DNA of 64,000 bases from Limisphaera sp049537155 (GCF_049537155.1 NZ_JBMVQZ010000002.1:62001-126000), one strand, 5' to 3'; numbered from the stretch's first letter, positions 16,005-25,765 are shown. Notes: generated from the sequence alone by a model not told the origin. Made by a program: numbers and translations.

Positions 16005-18371
16005 ATGTGCAGGATCTCTCCGATTGTGCTGGTCCCGATGGGGGTGGCGGCCCTGGTCGCGGCGCCGCTCGAGGTCAGCGATCGCCCGGCCGGGCCGGAC
16101 GAAATCGGCTACCGGCCGGCCGATGGCGAGGTCGTGCGGCTGAACCCGCCGGCCCTGACGTGGTTGGTGGATCGCGAGGCCCGCCGCTGGACCGTTCAGT
16201 GGAGCACGGATCCCGAGTTCCACACGCCCGTTACAGCCGCCGATCTTCCGTTCAACGTTTACGTGGACGCACGTCCGTGGTCGCCCGGACGCTACTATTG
16301 GCGGTACCGGTTCCTGACGGATGACGGGCGGACCTCCACCTGGAGCCGCGTGCGAAGCTTCGTCGTCCCGCCTGATGCGGTCCCGTTTCCGATGCCGACC
16401 CGGGCCGAGCAACGCGCCCGGTTGCCCCGGGGGCATCCGCGCCTGTTCCTGCGGCCCGAGGACCTTCCCCGTTTGCGTGTGCTGGCGGAGGGACGGGAAA
16501 AGGCGGCCTTCGACGCCCTCCGGGCCGAGGCCGACCGGTACATTGCGGCCGGGCCGACACCCGAACCGACCCACCTGGGTTCGGCTCATGACAAGACCGA
16601 TCGCGAACGAATCCGGTATTGGTGGCCGAATCGCGAACAGGCGTTGCGGGCCTGTCGGGAGGCCGAGACGATCGCATTCGTCCATCTGATCACGCGCGAG
16701 CCCCGGTACGGCGAGGCTGCCCGGCGCTGGATTCTGCATCTGGCATCGTGGGACCCGGATGGGCCCACCAACTTCCGACTCAATTGTGAGGCTGCCAAGG
16801 TTATGCTGCACCGCCCGGCCCGGGCCTACGACTGGGCTTGGGACACGCTGACCGAACCGGAACGAGAACAGGTCCGGCGGGTGATGGCCCGGCGCGCGCG
16901 CGATGCGTGGGAAAGCGGCGAGGTCCGGCACGGCGTCGGTCACTTGGAACGTCCCTACAACTCCCACGGCAACCGGACCTGGCACAAACTGGCCGAGACC
17001 GCCATCGCCTTTTATGGCGAGATCCCGGAGGCGGAACTGTGGCTCGACTATGCCGTGCACAAGTTCTACGCCGCCTACCCGGTCTGGTCCGATGAGGACG
17101 GTGGATGGCACGAAGGTCTGAGTTACTGGGGCGGTTACATGGCCAAGGCGGTGTGGTGGTGTCAGGTGGCAGAGACCGCCCTCGGAATCGAATGGTGGCG
17201 CAAACCGTTTTTTTCGCGGGTGGGGGATTTCGCCCTGTACATGGCGCCGCCGGGCTCTCCCAACATGGGTTTTGGCGACCTCTCCCACGGCACGCCCTCC
17301 CGCAGTTGGGGCGGTTTCATGGAGTACTTCCTGCGGCGATTGAACGGCACCCCGGCCGCGGTCCACGCCCCACAATGGCGCTGGTGGGCCGAACAATGGA
17401 AGCTTGCGGAGGCCGATGGTGTGTTGGGTTTCCTGTACCGGGCCCGGCTGCCCGAGGCACCGCCGGCCCTGCCGCCCACGAACCTGCCACCCTCCCGGGT
17501 GTTCAGGGGCATCGGCGTGGCCAGCCTGCACACCTCCCTCCTTGACAGCGCCGACGATGTGCACCTGCTCTTCAAATCCAGCCCGTTCGGCTCCCAGAGT
17601 CACGGGCACAATCCCCAAAACAGTTTTCAATTGAACGCGTACGGCGAGGCGCTCCTGACCACCTGCGTGTACCGGGATTTACACGGGAGCGCCTTTCACA
17701 CGCGTTGGGCCTGGAGCACACGCGCGCACAACGCCGTTCTGGTGAACGGCGAGGGTCAGATCCCTCACTCGGCGCTCTCCACCGGACGGGTGGTGAGCGT
17801 CCGGTTGACTCCGCGGTGGGATTATGTGGAGGGCGACGCCGTGGGTGCCTACGGGGGACGTCTGACCCGCGCCCGGCGCAAGATCCTCTTTCACAAGCCG
17901 GACGTGATCGTGGTGTGTGACGACGTGGCGGCACCTCGCCCGGCCACCTACCAATTCCTGCTGCACGCGCTCGGGCCGTTCCGGGTGGACGAGCAGAACG
18001 CCAGGCTCGAGCTGAACCGGCCCCGCGCGGGCCTGACCGCCCGTTACCTCTCACCCGTGCCCCTCCGGTTCCGGCAATGGGACGGATACGATCCACCACC
18101 CGACCGCAAGTTCCCCAATCAGTGGCATGTGGAAGCCTCCACGATCGAGCCCCGGTCCAGGGTCCTGATGCTGGCGGTCCTGCAACCTTTGCGGCCCGGG
18201 GCGGCGGAACGCTGGTCCGTGGTGGAACGGCTGGATTCATCCACCGCTGTGGGCGTGCGCCTGCGGAGCAGCTCGGAGACCTTGTGCATCGGTTTCCGAT
18301 TGGCTGACGACGGGTGGGCACGGTTGGGCAACCGGGAGTTCGACCAGCCTGTGATGGTGTGGGAAGAGTGA
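16005..18371 (+). CDS. Secreted heparinase II/III-like protein with DUF4962 domain
   Basis: 788 residues. A signal peptide (MCRISPIVLVPMGVAALVAA) leads into a fibronectin-like DUF4962 region (RPADGEVVRLNPPALTWLVD to VRSFVVP, residues ~30-120). An alpha/alpha toroid follows (~140-500), containing RPYNSHGNRTWHK, GGWHEGLSYWGGY and GDLSHGTPSRSW. The C-terminal beta-sandwich (~505-788) contains SQSHGHNPQNSFQLNAYGE, a histidine-rich stretch like the catalytic/metal region of heparinase-II-type lyases. It probably cleaves uronate-containing polysaccharide in the periplasm; the exact polymer cannot be told. An upstream ATG at 15963 would add a basic leader before the signal peptide and is less likely. 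Convergent with the PEP-CTERM gene. Confidence 0.85.
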   Translation: MCRISPIVLVPMGVAALVAAPLEVSDRPAGPDEIGYRPADGEVVRLNPPALTWLVDREARRWTVQWSTDPEFHTPVTAADLPFNVYVDARPWSPGRYYWRYRFLTDDGRTSTWSRVRSFVVPPDAVPFPMPTRAEQRARLPRGHPRLFLRPEDLPRLRVLAEGREKAAFDALRAEADRYIAAGPTPEPTHLGSAHDKTDRERIRYWWPNREQALRACREAETIAFVHLITREPRYGEAARRWILHLASWDPDGPTNFRLNCEAAKVMLHRPARAYDWAWDTLTEPEREQVRRVMARRARDAWESGEVRHGVGHLERPYNSHGNRTWHKLAETAIAFYGEIPEAELWLDYAVHKFYAAYPVWSDEDGGWHEGLSYWGGYMAKAVWWCQVAETALGIEWWRKPFFSRVGDFALYMAPPGSPNMGFGDLSHGTPSRSWGGFMEYFLRRLNGTPAAVHAPQWRWWAEQWKLAEADGVLGFLYRARLPEAPPALPPTNLPPSRVFRGIGVASLHTSLLDSADDVHLLFKSSPFGSQSHGHNPQNSFQLNAYGEALLTTCVYRDLHGSAFHTRWAWSTRAHNAVLVNGEGQIPHSALSTGRVVSVRLTPRWDYVEGDAVGAYGGRLTRARRKILFHKPDVIVVCDDVAAPRPATYQFLLHALGPFRVDEQNARLELNRPRAGLTARYLSPVPLRFRQWDGYDPPPDRKFPNQWHVEASTIEPRSRVLMLAVLQPLRPGAAERWSVVERLDSSTAVGVRLRSSSETLCIGFRLADDGWARLGNREFDQPVMVWEE

Positions 18372-18417
18372 ACCCGGCCGACCGGTCTGCCGCCGGAATC
18401 GTTACGGACACAATAAA

Positions 18418-18438
18418 GCCGTCCCGGCCCGGGACGGC
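18418..18438 (-). terminator. Intrinsic terminator between convergent genes
   Basis: A perfect 9-bp stem (GCCGTCCCG / CGGGACGGC) has a 3-base loop. On the minus strand it is followed by TTTATT, so it best serves the PEP-CTERM gene. It may also stop the plus-strand DUF4962 transcript 47 bases after its stop codon. Confidence 0.7.
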
Positions 18439-18471
18439 CCGATGGGTTCCGGTTCCTTTGGGGAATTGCCT

Positions 18472-19467
18472 TCAGCGCCGGCGCAGCCAGGCCAGTCCCA
18501 GACCGCCTGCCAGGAGGAGCGTCAGGGTCGAAGGTTCGGGAATCGGGGCGATGATGCCGATCAACGTGGTCGTGCCGCCGTTGTAACGGGTGTCGCCATT
18601 GGCGGTGAGGAACTGCGGCTCGTTGATGGGCGTCCAGATCCCGTCGTCGTCCGTCGCCACACCGAGCAGGCTGCCGCTGCCGATGTCCCAGTATTCCACG
18701 CGCCGGATGCCGTTCTCCAGGTCGTTCGGCACATAGGCTCCCCAGCGGCCCGCGGTGACATTGGTATCCCACAGGGAGCCGGGTACACCGTCAATACCGT
18801 CCGATTCCACCCAGCAAGCCCAGATCGGGCGGCCGGCCCCGGCCACGTTGTCGTAGATCACGACCATGGTCTCGCCCGGCGCTCCCAGGGAATCGCCGAC
18901 CAGGAAGGTCCCCTGGTTGACGCCTACTCCGGTCCCGGGCCCGAGCATCAACAGGGTGCTGGTGGTGTACAACAGGTTGGCGATGCTGGTGCCGCCGGCG
19001 CCGTCATTGACAATGACACCCACCTGGACCTCGTTACCGACGCTGAACCGCTGATTGCCGGTCGGAACCAGGGCGAACCAACCGGTGTAAGAACCCGAAG
19101 CGTCGGTGGTGAACTCGGAGTAGCGGTTGGCGGTGGCGAATTCATCGTTGGCCAGCAGCGATCCGCCCAGGCCCTTTTGCGTGGTGTAACCCTGGATGTA
19201 ACCGGCGTTGTTGGCCGCGTTGTTGATGCCGAAATAGTTCCCCGCGCCGTTGCCCGGCGGGCTGTTGGTATCGCCGGAGACGTAATACCGGTAAGTGGCA
19301 TTGGGTTGCAGGCCCTCGAGGGTCAACCGCACGGCCGAGGGCGCGCGCAGGGCGGTGGTGGAACCGCTCACTCCGTAACGGGGGATGATGACCTCTGTCA
19401 CGGTCTGGGCCAGCGCACCCGTGGCTGTCAGAGAGACCAGGAGGGGAAACCAGGTGGTTGTTTTCAT
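18472..19467 (-). CDS. PEP-CTERM sorting domain protein, function unknown
   Basis: 331 residues. The signal peptide MKTTTWFPLLVSLTATGALA ends before QTVTEV. The body is beta-rich and fibronectin-like (LRLTLEGLQPNATYRYYVSG, then IWACWVESDGID), with no catalytic motif I can name. The C-terminus is a textbook PEP-CTERM tag: PEPSTLTLLLAGG, hydrophobic segment, WLRRR. Known family behaviour: exosortase cleaves the tag and the protein is attached at the surface or released into extracellular matrix. No exosortase gene is in the window. The ATG at 19467 fits the signal peptide; the frame upstream of it has none. A good promoter lies 48-76 bases upstream and a hairpin terminator just past the stop. 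Confidence 0.88.
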   Translation of the reverse strand: MKTTTWFPLLVSLTATGALAQTVTEVIIPRYGVSGSTTALRAPSAVRLTLEGLQPNATYRYYVSGDTNSPPGNGAGNYFGINNAANNAGYIQGYTTQKGLGGSLLANDEFATANRYSEFTTDASGSYTGWFALVPTGNQRFSVGNEVQVGVIVNDGAGGTSIANLLYTTSTLLMLGPGTGVGVNQGTFLVGDSLGAPGETMVVIYDNVAGAGRPIWACWVESDGIDGVPGSLWDTNVTAGRWGAYVPNDLENGIRRVEYWDIGSGSLLGVATDDDGIWTPINEPQFLTANGDTRYNGGTTTLIGIIAPIPEPSTLTLLLAGGLGLAWLRRR

Positions 19468-19514
19468 AAGCCGAGTTGAGTTTGGGAGTGTACTCGATCT
19501 TGTTTGGTGACCGC

Positions 19515-19543
19515 ATTCTCCCCCGCGGCGGGTACGGTGGCAA
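19515..19543 (-). promoter_or_regulatory. Candidate sigma-70 promoter of the PEP-CTERM gene
   Basis: Minus-strand TTGCCA (19543-19538, five of six), 17-base spacer, GAGAAT (19520-19515, four of six). It predicts a leader of about 40 bases. Confidence 0.55.
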
Positions 19544-19636
19544 GCCTCTCCTTGGTTACAGGCTCGTGACGCAAAAGGGGACCGGCGGCCTTCATCTGGC
19601 GCAACAGTCTGCGGATTTGCGCAATTGCTCATGAAC

Positions 19637-19666
19637 TTGGAATCCGGGGCACGGCCTGGGTAGAAT
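19637..19666 (+). promoter_or_regulatory. Candidate sigma-70 promoter of the aldehyde dehydrogenase gene
   Basis: TTGGAA (19637-19642, four of six), 18-base spacer, TAGAAT (19661-19666, five of six). It predicts a leader of about 85 bases to the ATG at 19759. Confidence 0.5.
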
Positions 19667-19758
19667 CGCCGCGTGGTGCGGAACAGCGCGTGCACCAGGC
19701 GGGGCCGCCCCGGGAGCACGGGTCCAAACCGGCAACCGCAAGAGCCCGCCGAACCGCC

Positions 19759-21141
19759 ATGGAGAACAACCTGCCCCCATTGGAGGCTGTGGAACCGAGC
19801 ACGGGCCGTGTGCTGCGGCGCCTGCCGGTGTTGACACCGGCAGAACTCGAACGCCGCCTGCGGGCCGCCGCGCAGGCGTTCGATGCATGGCGGAGAACCT
19901 CGCCGGCGGAACGATCAGCTGCCTTGCGATCCCTGGCCGGGCGACTCCGGGCCTGGAAAGACGAACTGGCGCGGCTGATGGCCGGGGAAATGGGCAAACC
20001 GGTGGTGCAGGGGCGGGCCGAGGTGGAGAAATGCGCGTGGGTCTGCGAGTACTATGCCGAACACGGGGCTGACTTCCTGCAGGAGGAATCGGTGACGACC
20101 GACTGGCCTCGCAGCTATGTGGCCTTCGTGCCTTTGGGTCCCGTGCTGGGTGTGATGCCGTGGAACTTCCCGTTCTGGCAGGTGTTTCGCGCGGCTGCGC
20201 CGGCCCTGGCTGCGGGCAACGTCCTCCTGCTCAAACACGCTTCGAACGTGCCCGGTTGTGCGCAAGCCGTGGCCGACCTTGTCCGGCAGGCGCACCTTCC
20301 GGAAGGTGTCTTTCAGGTGTTGCCGATTCGCTCGGACCAGGTCGGTCAGGTCATCGAACATCCGGTGGTTCGCGGAGTCACGGTCACCGGAAGCACTGCG
20401 GCCGGTCGCGCCGTGGCGGCGCGCGCCGGAGCGGCCCTCAAGAAGACCGTGCTCGAACTGGGAGGGAGCGATCCCTACGTGATCCTCGAGGATGCCGACC
20501 TCGACCGCGCGGCGGAAACCTGTGCCCTCGCCCGACTCATCAACACGGGTCAGAGTTGCATCGCGGCCAAACGGTTCATCGTGGTCGAGGGCGTCCGTGC
20601 CCGGTTCGAGGCCCGGCTGACCGAGTACATGCGCGCTCGCTCCCCCGGCGACCCGATGGACGAGCAAACCACCGTCGGCCCCCTGGCCCGACGGGACCTG
20701 CGCGACCAGTTGCATGCCCAGGTGGAGGCCAGTCTGCGGATGGGTGCTCGATGCCTCTGCGGTGGGCGGGTCCCGGAGGGTCCCGGCGCCTTTTACCCGC
20801 CCACGGTCCTGACGGATGTGCGTCCGGGCATGCCGGTCTTCGACGAGGAAACATTCGGTCCGGTGGCCGCGGTGGTGCCGGCAAGGGATGAGAACGATGC
20901 CATTCGCTTGGCCAACCTGAGTCCGTACGGTCTGGGAGCCGCGGTGTTCACCCGCGACGTCGCCCGCGGCGAACGCATGGCTCGCGAGCACCTCGAAGCG
21001 GGCGTTTGCGTGGTCAACGACTACGTGCGGTCCGATCCGCGCCTGCCTTTCGGCGGGATCAAGGATTCCGGGTACGGCCGCGAACTGGGCCTCTTCGGAC
21101 TACGCGAATTCGTCAACATCAAGAGCGTCTGTATCCGCTGA
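19759..21141 (+). CDS. NAD(P)-dependent aldehyde dehydrogenase, succinate-semialdehyde type
   Basis: 460 residues of the ALDH superfamily. Seen: PLGPVLGVMPWNFPFWQVFR (cofactor region), VTVTGSTAAGR, catalytic Glu in LELGGSDPYVI (E233) and nucleophile Cys in NTGQSCIAAKR (C267), then EETFGPVAAVV and PFGGIKDSGYGRELG. Length and the early GEMGKPVVQGRAEVEKCAW stretch match the short NAD-dependent succinate-semialdehyde dehydrogenase group (GabD1/Sad-like). Succinate semialdehyde is the likely but unproven substrate. Cytoplasmic. It stands alone, with its own promoter facing away from the PEP-CTERM gene. Confidence 0.9.
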   Translation: MENNLPPLEAVEPSTGRVLRRLPVLTPAELERRLRAAAQAFDAWRRTSPAERSAALRSLAGRLRAWKDELARLMAGEMGKPVVQGRAEVEKCAWVCEYYAEHGADFLQEESVTTDWPRSYVAFVPLGPVLGVMPWNFPFWQVFRAAAPALAAGNVLLLKHASNVPGCAQAVADLVRQAHLPEGVFQVLPIRSDQVGQVIEHPVVRGVTVTGSTAAGRAVAARAGAALKKTVLELGGSDPYVILEDADLDRAAETCALARLINTGQSCIAAKRFIVVEGVRARFEARLTEYMRARSPGDPMDEQTTVGPLARRDLRDQLHAQVEASLRMGARCLCGGRVPEGPGAFYPPTVLTDVRPGMPVFDEETFGPVAAVVPARDENDAIRLANLSPYGLGAAVFTRDVARGERMAREHLEAGVCVVNDYVRSDPRLPFGGIKDSGYGRELGLFGLREFVNIKSVCIR

Positions 21142-21322
21142 CAGACCGGGACGACATGCCTCACGGGACGCACCGGGCCTCCGGTCCGGTCGTGGCCGCT
21201 GGAAAGTGTCGTGTCATGAAGATTGGGGACATGACAACCCGGCCGAGCCTGCTACGGTAACTGTCAAGAGAAACCCAAACTGGTGGAAACACCGGCAACG
21301 ACGGCGCCGTGCCGGAGCAGCA

Positions 21323-21361
21323 GGGCGGAAGCCGCCCACCGCGGGTGGGCCGGGACCGGCC
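21323..21361 (+). promoter_or_regulatory. Three overlapping GC hairpins in a gene leader
   Basis: GGGCGG-AAG-CCGCCC (21323-21337), CCCACC-GCG-GGTGGG (21335-21349) and GGCCGG-GA-CCGGCC (21348-21361) each pair perfectly and overlap by two or three bases, so neighbours exclude each other. They end 50 bases before the ATG at 21411. They could be a 5' structural element or chance in very GC-rich DNA. Confidence 0.3.
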
Positions 21362-21410
21362 CGGCAGCACGGCCGCGTCGGAGTTGTTTGAAACCAGACC
21401 GAGACCTCTT

Positions 21411-23324
21411 ATGAAAGCGACGTATCCGACCTTCCTCCGGGTTTTGACCCGAAGTGCCGCCGCCTTGTTGCTGGCGGTCGTCACGGCCCTCGCGCAGAAC
21501 ACCAACTACGTGATCGACACCTTCGATACGGGCGTGCCCAGCCAATGGTGGGCCACCTGGTGGGGCAACGGTGCGATCAACTGGGATTCCAGCCAGGATG
21601 CCAACGGCGATCCCAGCTCCGGCTCCGCCTACATCACCGCCGATACGATCCAGGGGCAGAACACATATGTCGTCGCCCGTTCGTTCGGCGGTTGGGCATG
21701 GGACAATTCCAGACCGGTCAACTTCACCTTGTTTACCAACCTGCAAATCTGGCTCAAGTGGGACAGCCAGAACTCTTCCATGCCGTTGGACGTCTTCAAC
21801 AATTCCGGTGACCGCCTGGGCGTGATGATCCATCCGATGAGTGCCAACTGGGACGGCGGCCGGTTGGTCTCGCTGGGTACGGTGACCGTTCCTTTCGAAG
21901 CCTCCAACCGGTGGGTGCGCATTGACGTGCCCATCAATCCCCAACTGGCCGGCATCGAGGAGGCCACCGCATTGGTGTTCAAGCGCTGGGACCCGTCGGA
22001 GAACCTGGGGCACACGATCGCCTTCTGGATTGACAACATCGAACTGCAGGCCGCGGTGGCACCACCACCGCCGCCGACGGTCTCGGTCGTCCCGGCCGAG
22101 GGCGGGCTTAACCTCATCGCTTCGGGCGCGGGCCAGTACCAGCGGCAGAGTATTTACACGATGGGCGACACCTATGGCTGGGTGGGTGCGTCCGGGCCGG
22201 TGACCTATTCGGTGACCATCAAGCGTCCGCCAGTGGGAGGGTGGAACGGGTTCCAGGTCCACCTCTTCATTGCCCCGACCCAGGACAACCTCCCGTGGGG
22301 CGCGGGAGATTCAGCGATCGACTGGAACGCGACCAACGTCGTGTTTGTCCAGATCTCCGGCGGCGCGGGACCCGGTGCCACCGCGCGGTTCATGATCAAG
22401 ACCAACCAGGGCTCGGGCAACAGCATGCTCTGGGGCGAAGGCACGCTGGCCACGGTGGACAGCGAGGTCAGCGAAGGCACCTGGCAGGTGGTGTTCAACA
22501 ACAACACGGACGTGACCATCATTACGCCGAGCGGGACCACGACCAATTTCACCATCCCGGCCGAATGGGTGCAGTATTTCAACGGTCCGGCCGTGGTACA
22601 CGTGGGTGCGCAACCCAATTCGTTTGCCAACCTTGGTCGGTCCGTCGTTCTGAGCCGGGTGCAGATCACCGGCGTGCCCAGTCCGTTGGATGACGATTTC
22701 TCAGCCGGCCAACTCAATACCGGTCTGTGGGGCATCGCGGCCGAAAACCCGGCCGGGGTTCTGGTCGTGCCTCCCACCGCGCGTTACTGGTTCCGGTGGA
22801 CCCTGCCGGCGGATTCGGATGCCATCGTGATGGCCCGGACCAACCTCACCCAGGGCGGCTGGTTGGAATTGGCCACCGGTGCGCCCGTCAGCGTGGGCGG
22901 GGCGCGTCAGGTGCTCCTCACATCGCAGAACCTCCCGGACAGTCCCACCCTCTTCCTGGCGCTGGGCAAGCGGGTCTTCACCAAGCTGCTGGTCCTGCTC
23001 CCGGGTGAAAGTTCGGCCCCCGGCACGGCCACCGGTCGAAGCGGCACGCCCAATCCCCAGATGGTCTGGACGCCCTTCGATCTGACGGTCATTGCCGTGG
23101 ACGACAATTGGTACCCGGTTCGCGGGGTCAATCATGTCATCACTTTGAGCAGTGACGACCTCGCTTTCACCTTCGCCGGCGACGTGCAGATGGTCAACGG
23201 CACGGCCACCTTCCCGGGTGTCTACTTCGGCAACGAAGGCACCTTCACGATCACGGCCACCAGCGTGGACGATCCCACCAAGACCGGCACCAGCAGCCCG
23301 GTCCAAGTGGGTCTGCCCCAGTAA
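21411..23324 (+). CDS. Secreted multi-domain protein with carbohydrate-binding-like modules
   Basis: 637 residues. The signal peptide has the core TRSAAALLLAVVTALA, with cleavage before QNTNYV. The first ~200 residues (YVIDTFDTGVPSQWWATWWG to HTIAFWIDNIELQ) look like a beta-sandwich carbohydrate-binding domain. A second beta-rich domain (~220-420: IASGAGQYQRQSIYT to SRVQITGVPSPLD) resembles a concanavalin-like fold. Next comes a short module (YWFRWTLPADSDAIVMARTN to LFLALGKR), then an Ig-like domain (FDLTVIAVDDNWYPVRGVNH to SSPVQVGLPQ). No catalytic residues are recognised. It may bind polysaccharide for the arabinofuranosidase that follows, but a strong terminator separates them, so they are not one transcript. 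A longer frame upstream lacks a signal peptide. Confidence 0.75.
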   Translation: MKATYPTFLRVLTRSAAALLLAVVTALAQNTNYVIDTFDTGVPSQWWATWWGNGAINWDSSQDANGDPSSGSAYITADTIQGQNTYVVARSFGGWAWDNSRPVNFTLFTNLQIWLKWDSQNSSMPLDVFNNSGDRLGVMIHPMSANWDGGRLVSLGTVTVPFEASNRWVRIDVPINPQLAGIEEATALVFKRWDPSENLGHTIAFWIDNIELQAAVAPPPPPTVSVVPAEGGLNLIASGAGQYQRQSIYTMGDTYGWVGASGPVTYSVTIKRPPVGGWNGFQVHLFIAPTQDNLPWGAGDSAIDWNATNVVFVQISGGAGPGATARFMIKTNQGSGNSMLWGEGTLATVDSEVSEGTWQVVFNNNTDVTIITPSGTTTNFTIPAEWVQYFNGPAVVHVGAQPNSFANLGRSVVLSRVQITGVPSPLDDDFSAGQLNTGLWGIAAENPAGVLVVPPTARYWFRWTLPADSDAIVMARTNLTQGGWLELATGAPVSVGGARQVLLTSQNLPDSPTLFLALGKRVFTKLLVLLPGESSAPGTATGRSGTPNPQMVWTPFDLTVIAVDDNWYPVRGVNHVITLSSDDLAFTFAGDVQMVNGTATFPGVYFGNEGTFTITATSVDDPTKTGTSSPVQVGLPQ

Positions 23325-23348
23325 TCGGCTGCCGTGCATGCTCCGATC

Positions 23349-23384
23349 GGCACGGGACGATGGCTCCGGCCATCGTCCCGTGCC
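23349..23384 (+). terminator. Strong intrinsic terminator with UNCG-type loop
   Basis: A perfect 16-bp stem (23349-23364 with 23369-23384) closes on the loop TCCG, an UNCG-type tetraloop, followed by TCGTTT. It lies 24 bases past the stop of the preceding gene. Confidence 0.85.
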
Positions 23385-23503
23385 TCGTTTGCAAGCTCCC
23401 TTTTCCCAACTCGTGCACCCGTGCTGCCTGTGCGAGCCATGGCGAAGCATTCTTTCATTGGTGAGCTCTTTCCTGGGTGAGCGTGTGTCTGCATTTTCTG
23501 CCC

Positions 23504-25696
23504 ATGCGAATTTGTGAGGGGTTCCTACGAGTTGCCCTCCGGGCCGGAGCCACTGCGGTGCTGGGCCCGGCGATCCTCTGTGCCCAGGCGCCCCTGGCCA
23601 TCTACACCGATCGCCTAGTGAATGGCTTCGAGGACTGGAGCTGGATAGACCGGGACCTGTTCCAGACCTCCATGGTGGCCTCGGGTTCGGCTGCCATCCG
23701 TGCCTCGGGCAACGCAAACCAGTGGCCCGGTCTCTCGTTCCGACACGCCCCCTTCGACGCCCGTCCCTGGCAGGCACTGGTCTTCGAGGCCCACGGCGGC
23801 ACCACCGGGGGACAGCGACTCCAAGTGACCCTGCAGGACGCCGACGGCACGGGCCCTGCGTATGTGTTGCCGACCCCGTTGCCGGCCGGCCAGTGGCGCA
23901 CGTACGTCATCCCGCTGGACGTGTTGGGCAAGGCCGCCAGTACCACCCTGGAACGCATCAACCTGCAGTTGCGCGCCGACGGAAGCTCGGGTGCCTTTTA
24001 CGTGGATGAGGTCCGCCTTGTCCCCCGGGCCGTGCCTTCACCGGTTGCGCTGACGGTGCACGCCGACCGGATTCTCCGGACGGCCGACACCCGCTGGTTC
24101 GGCATCAACACGGCCATCTGGGACAACTACTTTGCCGACAACTCCACCGAACGTGCCCGCACGCTCGGGCTGTTGCGCGAGATGGGGGTGACCACCCTGC
24201 GTTTCCCGGGCGGCTCGCTCTCGGACCAGTATCACTGGGCGTCGAACCGCAGCCTTACCAACACCTGGCAGTGGAACACGAGCTTTGCCGAATTCATGAG
24301 CGTGGCGACCAACCTCGGCGGCGAGATCTTCATCACGGTCAACTACGGGAGCGGCACCCCGGAAGAGGCCGCCGCCTGGGTGCACCACGCCAACGTGGTC
24401 AACGGTTACGGCATCCGTTACTGGGAGATCGGCAACGAATGTTACGGACCGTGGGAGTACGACACCAACGCACGTCCCCACGACGCCTACACCTACGCCG
24501 TCCGGGCCGCCGAGTACATCCGCCAGATGAAGGCCGTGGACCCCACCGTTCGTGTCGGGGTGGTGGCCGTGCCGGGCGAGGACAGCTACGACAACGGTTA
24601 TCGCGACCATCCGGCGGTGAACCCGCGCACCGGCGAAACCCATTATGGTTGGACCCCGCGCATGCTGGTCGCCCTGCGCCAGCTGGGCGTCCGGCCCGAC
24701 TTCCTCGTGCACCATCACTATCCCCAGTGGACACCGGAACAGCCCGTTCACAGTCCGGTCAGCGACCCGCTGGCCCTGTTCTCCACGGAGAACTGGGCCC
24801 GGGACGCCGCCAATCTGCGTCAGCAGATCCTCGACTACTTCGGCCCGGAGGGGGAGGCCATCGAGTTGGTCGTCACGGAAAACAACATCGACGCCGGCGC
24901 CCAGGGCCGGCAATCCACCAGCCTGGTGAATGCGCTCTATTATGCCGACAGCCTCGGCCAACTCATGCGTACCGAGTTCAACGCCTTTGTCTGGTGGGAC
25001 CTCCGCAACGGTACCGACCGAAGCGGCAGTTTCGATCCCACCCTGTACGGGTGGCGCGACTATGGTGACCTGGGAGTGATCAACGGGCCGGACACGCGAC
25101 ACCCGGTCTTTTACGCTTTCAAACTGATGAGCCACTTTGCCCGTGCGGGCGATGCCATCGTGGAAACGGCCTCCGCCAACCCGTGGCTGGCCGTCCACGC
25201 CGCGCGTCGAACGGACGGCACCCTCACGGTCCTGGTCCTCAACAAGGCCACCCAAGGCACCCTCACCGGCCAGCTCGACCTCCGGGGTTTTCTCCCCCAA
25301 CCTGCGGTCACGGTCCGGTTCTACGGCATTCCCCAGGATGAAGCGGCGCGGACCAACGCGCCTTCGGCCGCGCAGGATCTCCAAGAGGACACGCTCGAGA
25401 TCCCGGGTCCGGTATTCACCCACGCCTTTCCGCCGCTTTCGCTCACCTTGTTCTCCTTTGCGCCGGCGGAACCGGCGGCACCCCGACTCCGTCTGCATCG
25501 GTTCGAAAGCGCCGGCCCGTGGCAGCTGGAAATCACCGGCACCCCTGGCGGGGCACTCGTTTTGGAGGCTTCTTCTGACCTGGCCTCCTGGTCGGCGCTG
25601 GCGACCAATCGCCCTGCCGACGGCCGCTGGATGGTTGAGATCACACCCCAGCCCGATCAGCCGGCCCGATACTGGCGTGCTCTTGCCCGGCCCTGA
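23504..25696 (+). CDS. Secreted alpha-L-arabinofuranosidase-like glycoside hydrolase (GH51/clan A type)
   Basis: 730 residues with a signal peptide (MRICEGFLRVALRAGATAVL, cleavage near CAQ). Residues ~25-170 form a beta-sandwich carbohydrate-binding-like domain (RLVNGFEDWSWIDRDLFQTS to FYVDEVRLV). A TIM barrel follows: FGINTAIWDNYF, LRFPGGSLSDQYHW, RYWEIGNECYG with the acid/base E312, HHHYPQ, and VVTENNIDA with the likely nucleophile E459. A C-terminal beta-domain (~555-660) and a ~70-residue tail module (LRLHRFESAG to RYWRALARP) end the protein. GH51-type enzymes release arabinose from arabinan or arabinoxylan; this exact specificity is inferred. ATG at 23504 is preferred over a GTG nine codons upstream. 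A Gfo/Idh/MocA gene follows after 106 bases. Confidence 0.82.
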   Translation: MRICEGFLRVALRAGATAVLGPAILCAQAPLAIYTDRLVNGFEDWSWIDRDLFQTSMVASGSAAIRASGNANQWPGLSFRHAPFDARPWQALVFEAHGGTTGGQRLQVTLQDADGTGPAYVLPTPLPAGQWRTYVIPLDVLGKAASTTLERINLQLRADGSSGAFYVDEVRLVPRAVPSPVALTVHADRILRTADTRWFGINTAIWDNYFADNSTERARTLGLLREMGVTTLRFPGGSLSDQYHWASNRSLTNTWQWNTSFAEFMSVATNLGGEIFITVNYGSGTPEEAAAWVHHANVVNGYGIRYWEIGNECYGPWEYDTNARPHDAYTYAVRAAEYIRQMKAVDPTVRVGVVAVPGEDSYDNGYRDHPAVNPRTGETHYGWTPRMLVALRQLGVRPDFLVHHHYPQWTPEQPVHSPVSDPLALFSTENWARDAANLRQQILDYFGPEGEAIELVVTENNIDAGAQGRQSTSLVNALYYADSLGQLMRTEFNAFVWWDLRNGTDRSGSFDPTLYGWRDYGDLGVINGPDTRHPVFYAFKLMSHFARAGDAIVETASANPWLAVHAARRTDGTLTVLVLNKATQGTLTGQLDLRGFLPQPAVTVRFYGIPQDEAARTNAPSAAQDLQEDTLEIPGPVFTHAFPPLSLTLFSFAPAEPAAPRLRLHRFESAGPWQLEITGTPGGALVLEASSDLASWSALATNRPADGRWMVEITPQPDQPARYWRALARP

Positions 25697-25765
25697 AGAC
25701 CCGCTGGCCGGTTGGGGAGCCCCGACCTGACTGGCAAGCTGTAGGAGTTTCCCGGCTGGTCGCCC

